Translations under genes and position numbers: made by a program
Source of the DNA: Sulfurovum sp. bin170
GTDB lineage: Bacteria; Campylobacterota; Campylobacteria; Campylobacterales; Sulfurovaceae
Assembly (NCBI RefSeq): GCF_010892395.1
Contig: NZ_JAACKB010000293.1
Span: 1 to 7,800, forward strand
DNA: 7,800 bases
Direction of reading: 5' to 3'
Notes under the pieces: model-generated
The model's database searches: none
The model's input: only the letters and a program-made list of their open reading frames with translations
What the model was told of the DNA's origin: nothing
Part shown: piece by piece, positions 5,184 through 7,800 of the stretch
Layout of the letters: every line of letters begins with the position of its first letter
Position numbering within the stretch: the stretch's first letter is position 1

Positions 5184-5708
5184 TTAAAGATAGTTATTTT
5201 TGAACTCCACATATCGTTTTGCAGATGCATAAAGCTCTTCGACTTCTGCATCTGTGAGTTCTCTTATAACTTTTGCAGGGCTTCCTATGATTAGGCTTCT
5301 TGGAGGAAAAACTTTGTTTTTGGTAACCAATGCACCTGCTCCTACAATAGACTCTTTGCCAATAACAGCACCGTCAAGAATAGTAGCACTCATTCCAATC
5401 AGACAGGCATCCTCTATAGTACAACCATGAAGCATTACCCTGTGTCCCACTGTTACATCATTTCCGATAATGGTTGGATTTCCATCACTCATATCCTCTT
5501 TTTTGTGGTGGGTTACATGTACCATCGAGAGGTCTTGGATGCTAGTTCTATCTCCTATTTTGATATAGTGAACATCACCTCTTACTATGGAGCCAAACCA
5601 TATTGAGGAGTCTTCTCCTATCTCTGTGCGTCCTATTACAGTTGCTCCATCAGCAATCCATGCTCTTTTCTTTAGGGTTGGTGTCCAGTTTTTGTATTTT
5701 ATTGTCAT
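5184..5708 (-). CDS. Gamma-class carbonic anhydrase-like hexapeptide-repeat protein
   Basis: This is a 174-residue left-handed beta-helix protein of the gamma carbonic anhydrase / YrdA / PaaY group. Hexapeptide turns such as DGATVIG, RTEIGEDSSIW and GNDVTVGH run from about residue 18 to 145, followed by a C-terminal helix (about 151-171). The three metal-binding histidines are in place: His64 (MVHVTHH), His89 (VGH) and His94 (LHGC). The structural Arg43 and Asp45 (VRGD) and Gln58 (IQD) are also present. The acidic proton-shuttle loop of the archaeal enzyme Cam is missing: Val46 follows Asp45 where Cam has Glu62. As in most short bacterial members, hydratase activity is therefore uncertain; these proteins bind zinc or iron trimerically. 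The ATG overlaps the ppk stop codon as ATGA, with AAGGA 5 bases upstream, so translation is probably coupled to polyphosphate kinase. Confidence 0.88.
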   Translation of the reverse strand: MTIKYKNWTPTLKKRAWIADGATVIGRTEIGEDSSIWFGSIVRGDVHYIKIGDRTSIQDLSMVHVTHHKKEDMSDGNPTIIGNDVTVGHRVMLHGCTIEDACLIGMSATILDGAVIGKESIVGAGALVTKNKVFPPRSLIIGSPAKVIRELTDAEVEELYASAKRYVEFKNNYL

Positions 5709-7786
5709 TTTTTTCCTTTTAGTACTCTTTTATTTATATATTCCGAAGAGTCTTTTTGTGCTTTATCATAAATTTTAGTTACGAACTCTTCTAAAATATC
5801 ATGATTATTGACTATTTTATCACCTTGCTTAACCTGTTTATACTCACCTGAATTTTTAAGCTTCCATCTAAGCTTGGAGTCCTGTAGTTGCAAAGAGAGT
5901 ATCTGTTTTATCTTTTTTTGTAGATGTGGCTCCACAATAGGGGTCATAATCTCAATTCGTCGAATAAGATTTCGAGGCATCAAGTCAGCAGAAGATATAT
6001 AGCACTCGTTTTTATCATGTTTGAAGTAGTATATTCTTGGGTGTTCCAGATATTTACCTATGATGGAGTATACCGAGATATTATCACTAACTCCATCAAC
6101 CGCTGGTTTTAGAGTGCATATCCCACGAATAATAAGCTCAATTTTACACCCTTTCATAGAAGCTTTGTAGAGTGCTTGTATGATGTCTGGGTCAACTAGA
6201 GAGTTGGCTTTTAGGATAATAAACCCCTTCTCTTTATGAGATGACTCCTCCTCTATTAGTGATATTAGTTTAGGTTTAATATCTGTTGGAGCTATAATAA
6301 GTCTTTTGAGTGTAGTGTGGTCAGAGAAACCTGTTATGAAGTGAAAAAACTTGGTTGCATCTTGGTTAAACTCTTTTTTTGTAGTGAAGTAGCTCATATC
6401 AGTATAGATTCGTGAGGTAGTGGGGTTGTAGTTTCCAGTTCCAAGATGAAGATAGCTCTGTAGTTTAGAGCCTTTTCTTTTGGTTATCTGTGCTATTTTT
6501 GCATGAACTTTTAGACCTGTAATACCATAGATAACATGAGCCCCTGCATCCTCTAGTGCTTTTGCCCAATGTAGATTATTCTCCTCATCAAATCTAGCTT
6601 TTAGTTCAACTAAAACGGTTACCTGTTTTCCATCTTGTGAAGCTCGGATGAGTGCATCTACGATTGGAGAGTTTTTCCCTACACGATATAGAGTCATACG
6701 CATAGAGAGGGTATTGGGGTCTTTTGATGCCTCCTCTATGAAGTTGACAATAGGGTCAAAGCTCTCATATGGGTGGTAGAGCAGAACATCTTTTTTCTCT
6801 ATCGCTTCAAATATATCAGAGTTATCATCAAATGGTGGCAGAGTTTTTGGAGTATAGGTTGGCAGTGTGAGGTGTGCCAACTTCTTCTGCCCTACGATAT
6901 GCCAAAGTGTTCCAAGATTTAGAGGTATCTTGTAGTAGTATATATCATGAGAGTCGAGTTTTAGGTGAGTGGTCAAAAACTCCACAAGCTCCTCATCCGC
7001 CCCCTCCATCAGCTCTAGTCTTACGAGAGTTCCTCTATTTCTCGAACGGATTCCCTCCTCTAACATCTCCATAAAATCATCAGCTTCCTCCTCTTCTATC
7101 TCTATATCAGCATTTCGTGTGACTCGAAAAGGGGTTGATGAGACTCTCTTAAAACCAGAAAAAAGCTCCGTGCTAAAGTGGTCAACCACAGACTCAATAG
7201 GAACAAAGCAGTGACCTACCTCCAAAAATCTAGGTAGAATTCTTGGTATTCGTATAAGCCCATGTTTGATGTTTCCTTTTCTGTCCTCAAACTTAAGAGC
7301 TAGTGCAAAGCTAAGGTTGTTTAGATGAGGAAAGGGATGTGTCGCATCAATCGCGATAGGCATAATCACAGGATATATCTGTTCAAAAAACTCATCTTTG
7401 ATTATCTCTTTCTGCCTGTCTGAGAGTTTTGGATAACCTTTGATGGTGACATTGTGACTCTTTAAATCCTTCATAATCTCTTTGTATGAAGACTCTAGTG
7501 TTCTCTGCTCCCTATGTAGAGTTTTGTGAATCGCTTCAAGCTGTTCTGTTGGTGTCATTTTATCAATAGCTGTCTCTTGTATTCTAGCCTTGAAGAGTGC
7601 TTTTAGTCCTGCCACACGAATCATATAGAACTCATCAAGGTTTGTTCCATATATAGCGATAAATTTCATTCTCTCTAGTGGAGGCAGAGAGCTATCTTTG
7701 GCTTGGGCAAGTACTCTGGTGTTGAACTTTAGCCATGAGAGTTCACGGTTGAAGTATAGGTCTGGGGAGGTTAGGTCTTTGGGCAT
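5705..7786 (-). CDS. ppk1: Polyphosphate kinase 1
   Basis: PPK1 reversibly polymerises the gamma-phosphate of ATP into inorganic polyphosphate through a phosphohistidine intermediate, as a cytoplasmic or membrane-associated oligomer. The 693-residue product, full length for the family (E. coli 688), begins with the N-domain signature YFNRELSWLKFNTRVL (11-26). It continues with YGTNLDEFYMIRVAGL (46-61) and THPFPHLNNLSFALAL (149-164). The two phospholipase D-like catalytic domains show LYHPYESFDP (336-345), MTLYRVG (364-370), LKVHAKI (425-431) with His428 matching autophosphorylated His435 of E. coli, and YLHLGTGNYNP (445-455). GKYLEHPRIYYF (577-588) carries His582, matching E. coli His592, and YISSADLMPRN (596-606) follows. 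The spacing of His428 and His447 equals that of E. coli 435 and 454. The ATG is preceded by AGGGAA; only 14 bases of upstream sequence are in the window, so no promoter can be judged. It is the first visible gene of a ppk1, carbonic anhydrase, mltB unit. Confidence 0.97.
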   Translation of the reverse strand: MPKDLTSPDLYFNRELSWLKFNTRVLAQAKDSSLPPLERMKFIAIYGTNLDEFYMIRVAGLKALFKARIQETAIDKMTPTEQLEAIHKTLHREQRTLESSYKEIMKDLKSHNVTIKGYPKLSDRQKEIIKDEFFEQIYPVIMPIAIDATHPFPHLNNLSFALALKFEDRKGNIKHGLIRIPRILPRFLEVGHCFVPIESVVDHFSTELFSGFKRVSSTPFRVTRNADIEIEEEEADDFMEMLEEGIRSRNRGTLVRLELMEGADEELVEFLTTHLKLDSHDIYYYKIPLNLGTLWHIVGQKKLAHLTLPTYTPKTLPPFDDNSDIFEAIEKKDVLLYHPYESFDPIVNFIEEASKDPNTLSMRMTLYRVGKNSPIVDALIRASQDGKQVTVLVELKARFDEENNLHWAKALEDAGAHVIYGITGLKVHAKIAQITKRKGSKLQSYLHLGTGNYNPTTSRIYTDMSYFTTKKEFNQDATKFFHFITGFSDHTTLKRLIIAPTDIKPKLISLIEEESSHKEKGFIILKANSLVDPDIIQALYKASMKGCKIELIIRGICTLKPAVDGVSDNISVYSIIGKYLEHPRIYYFKHDKNECYISSADLMPRNLIRRIEIMTPIVEPHLQKKIKQILSLQLQDSKLRWKLKNSGEYKQVKQGDKIVNNHDILEEFVTKIYDKAQKDSSEYINKRVLKGKK

Positions 7787-7800
7787 TTTGTTCCCTATAA

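Noticed and set aside
6874..7214. Two overlapping plus-strand frames (66 and 81 residues) opposite ppk1, rich in Ser and Pro.
   Set aside because: They mirror the Glu-rich, Ser-coding part of ppk1 around residues 225-270. There is no upstream site and the composition is typical of antisense frames.

Overview
This window looks like chromosomal DNA of a free-living Campylobacterota (Epsilonproteobacteria) bacterium, probably near Sulfurimonas or Sulfurovum. The reasons are AT-rich DNA with A/T-rich spacers and the gene order Nif3-like / HP0958-like zinc-ribbon / waaA / RluA-type pseudouridine synthase. From memory, the same order occurs in Helicobacter pylori (HP0959 to HP0956) and Campylobacter jejuni (Cj0705 to Cj0708). 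The genus assignment is inference.

Left half, plus strand (59-3663): five closely spaced genes that read as one operon. They encode a Nif3/YbgI dinuclear-metal protein, a coiled-coil plus C4 zinc-ribbon protein of the HP0958 (FlgZ) family, the Kdo transferase WaaA, an RluA-family pseudouridine synthase, and a 41-residue single-pass membrane protein that is easily missed. Three of the five use TTG or GTG starts. Two GTAG-type REP-like hairpins lie in this operon. One sits directly before the ribosome-binding site of the first gene. The other forms the stop codon of waaA.

Middle (3664-3866): the spacer between convergent transcription units. It holds two nearly identical 18-bp palindromes with centres 33 bp apart and a few doubtful short reading frames.

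Right half, minus strand (7786 down to 3867): polyphosphate kinase (ppk1), a gamma-class carbonic anhydrase-like hexapeptide protein overlapping ppk by ATGA, and then, after 129 bp, an MltB-type lipoprotein lytic transglycosylase. That 129-bp leader is almost entirely made of nested inverted repeats. They can fold into a three-way junction whose outer stem buries the mltB start codon.

The protein-coding genes are ordinary housekeeping and envelope functions: LPS inner core, peptidoglycan turnover, polyphosphate storage and RNA modification. I see no defence system, prophage, CRISPR array, rRNA or tRNA. The interest lies in the small non-coding structures and the microprotein.
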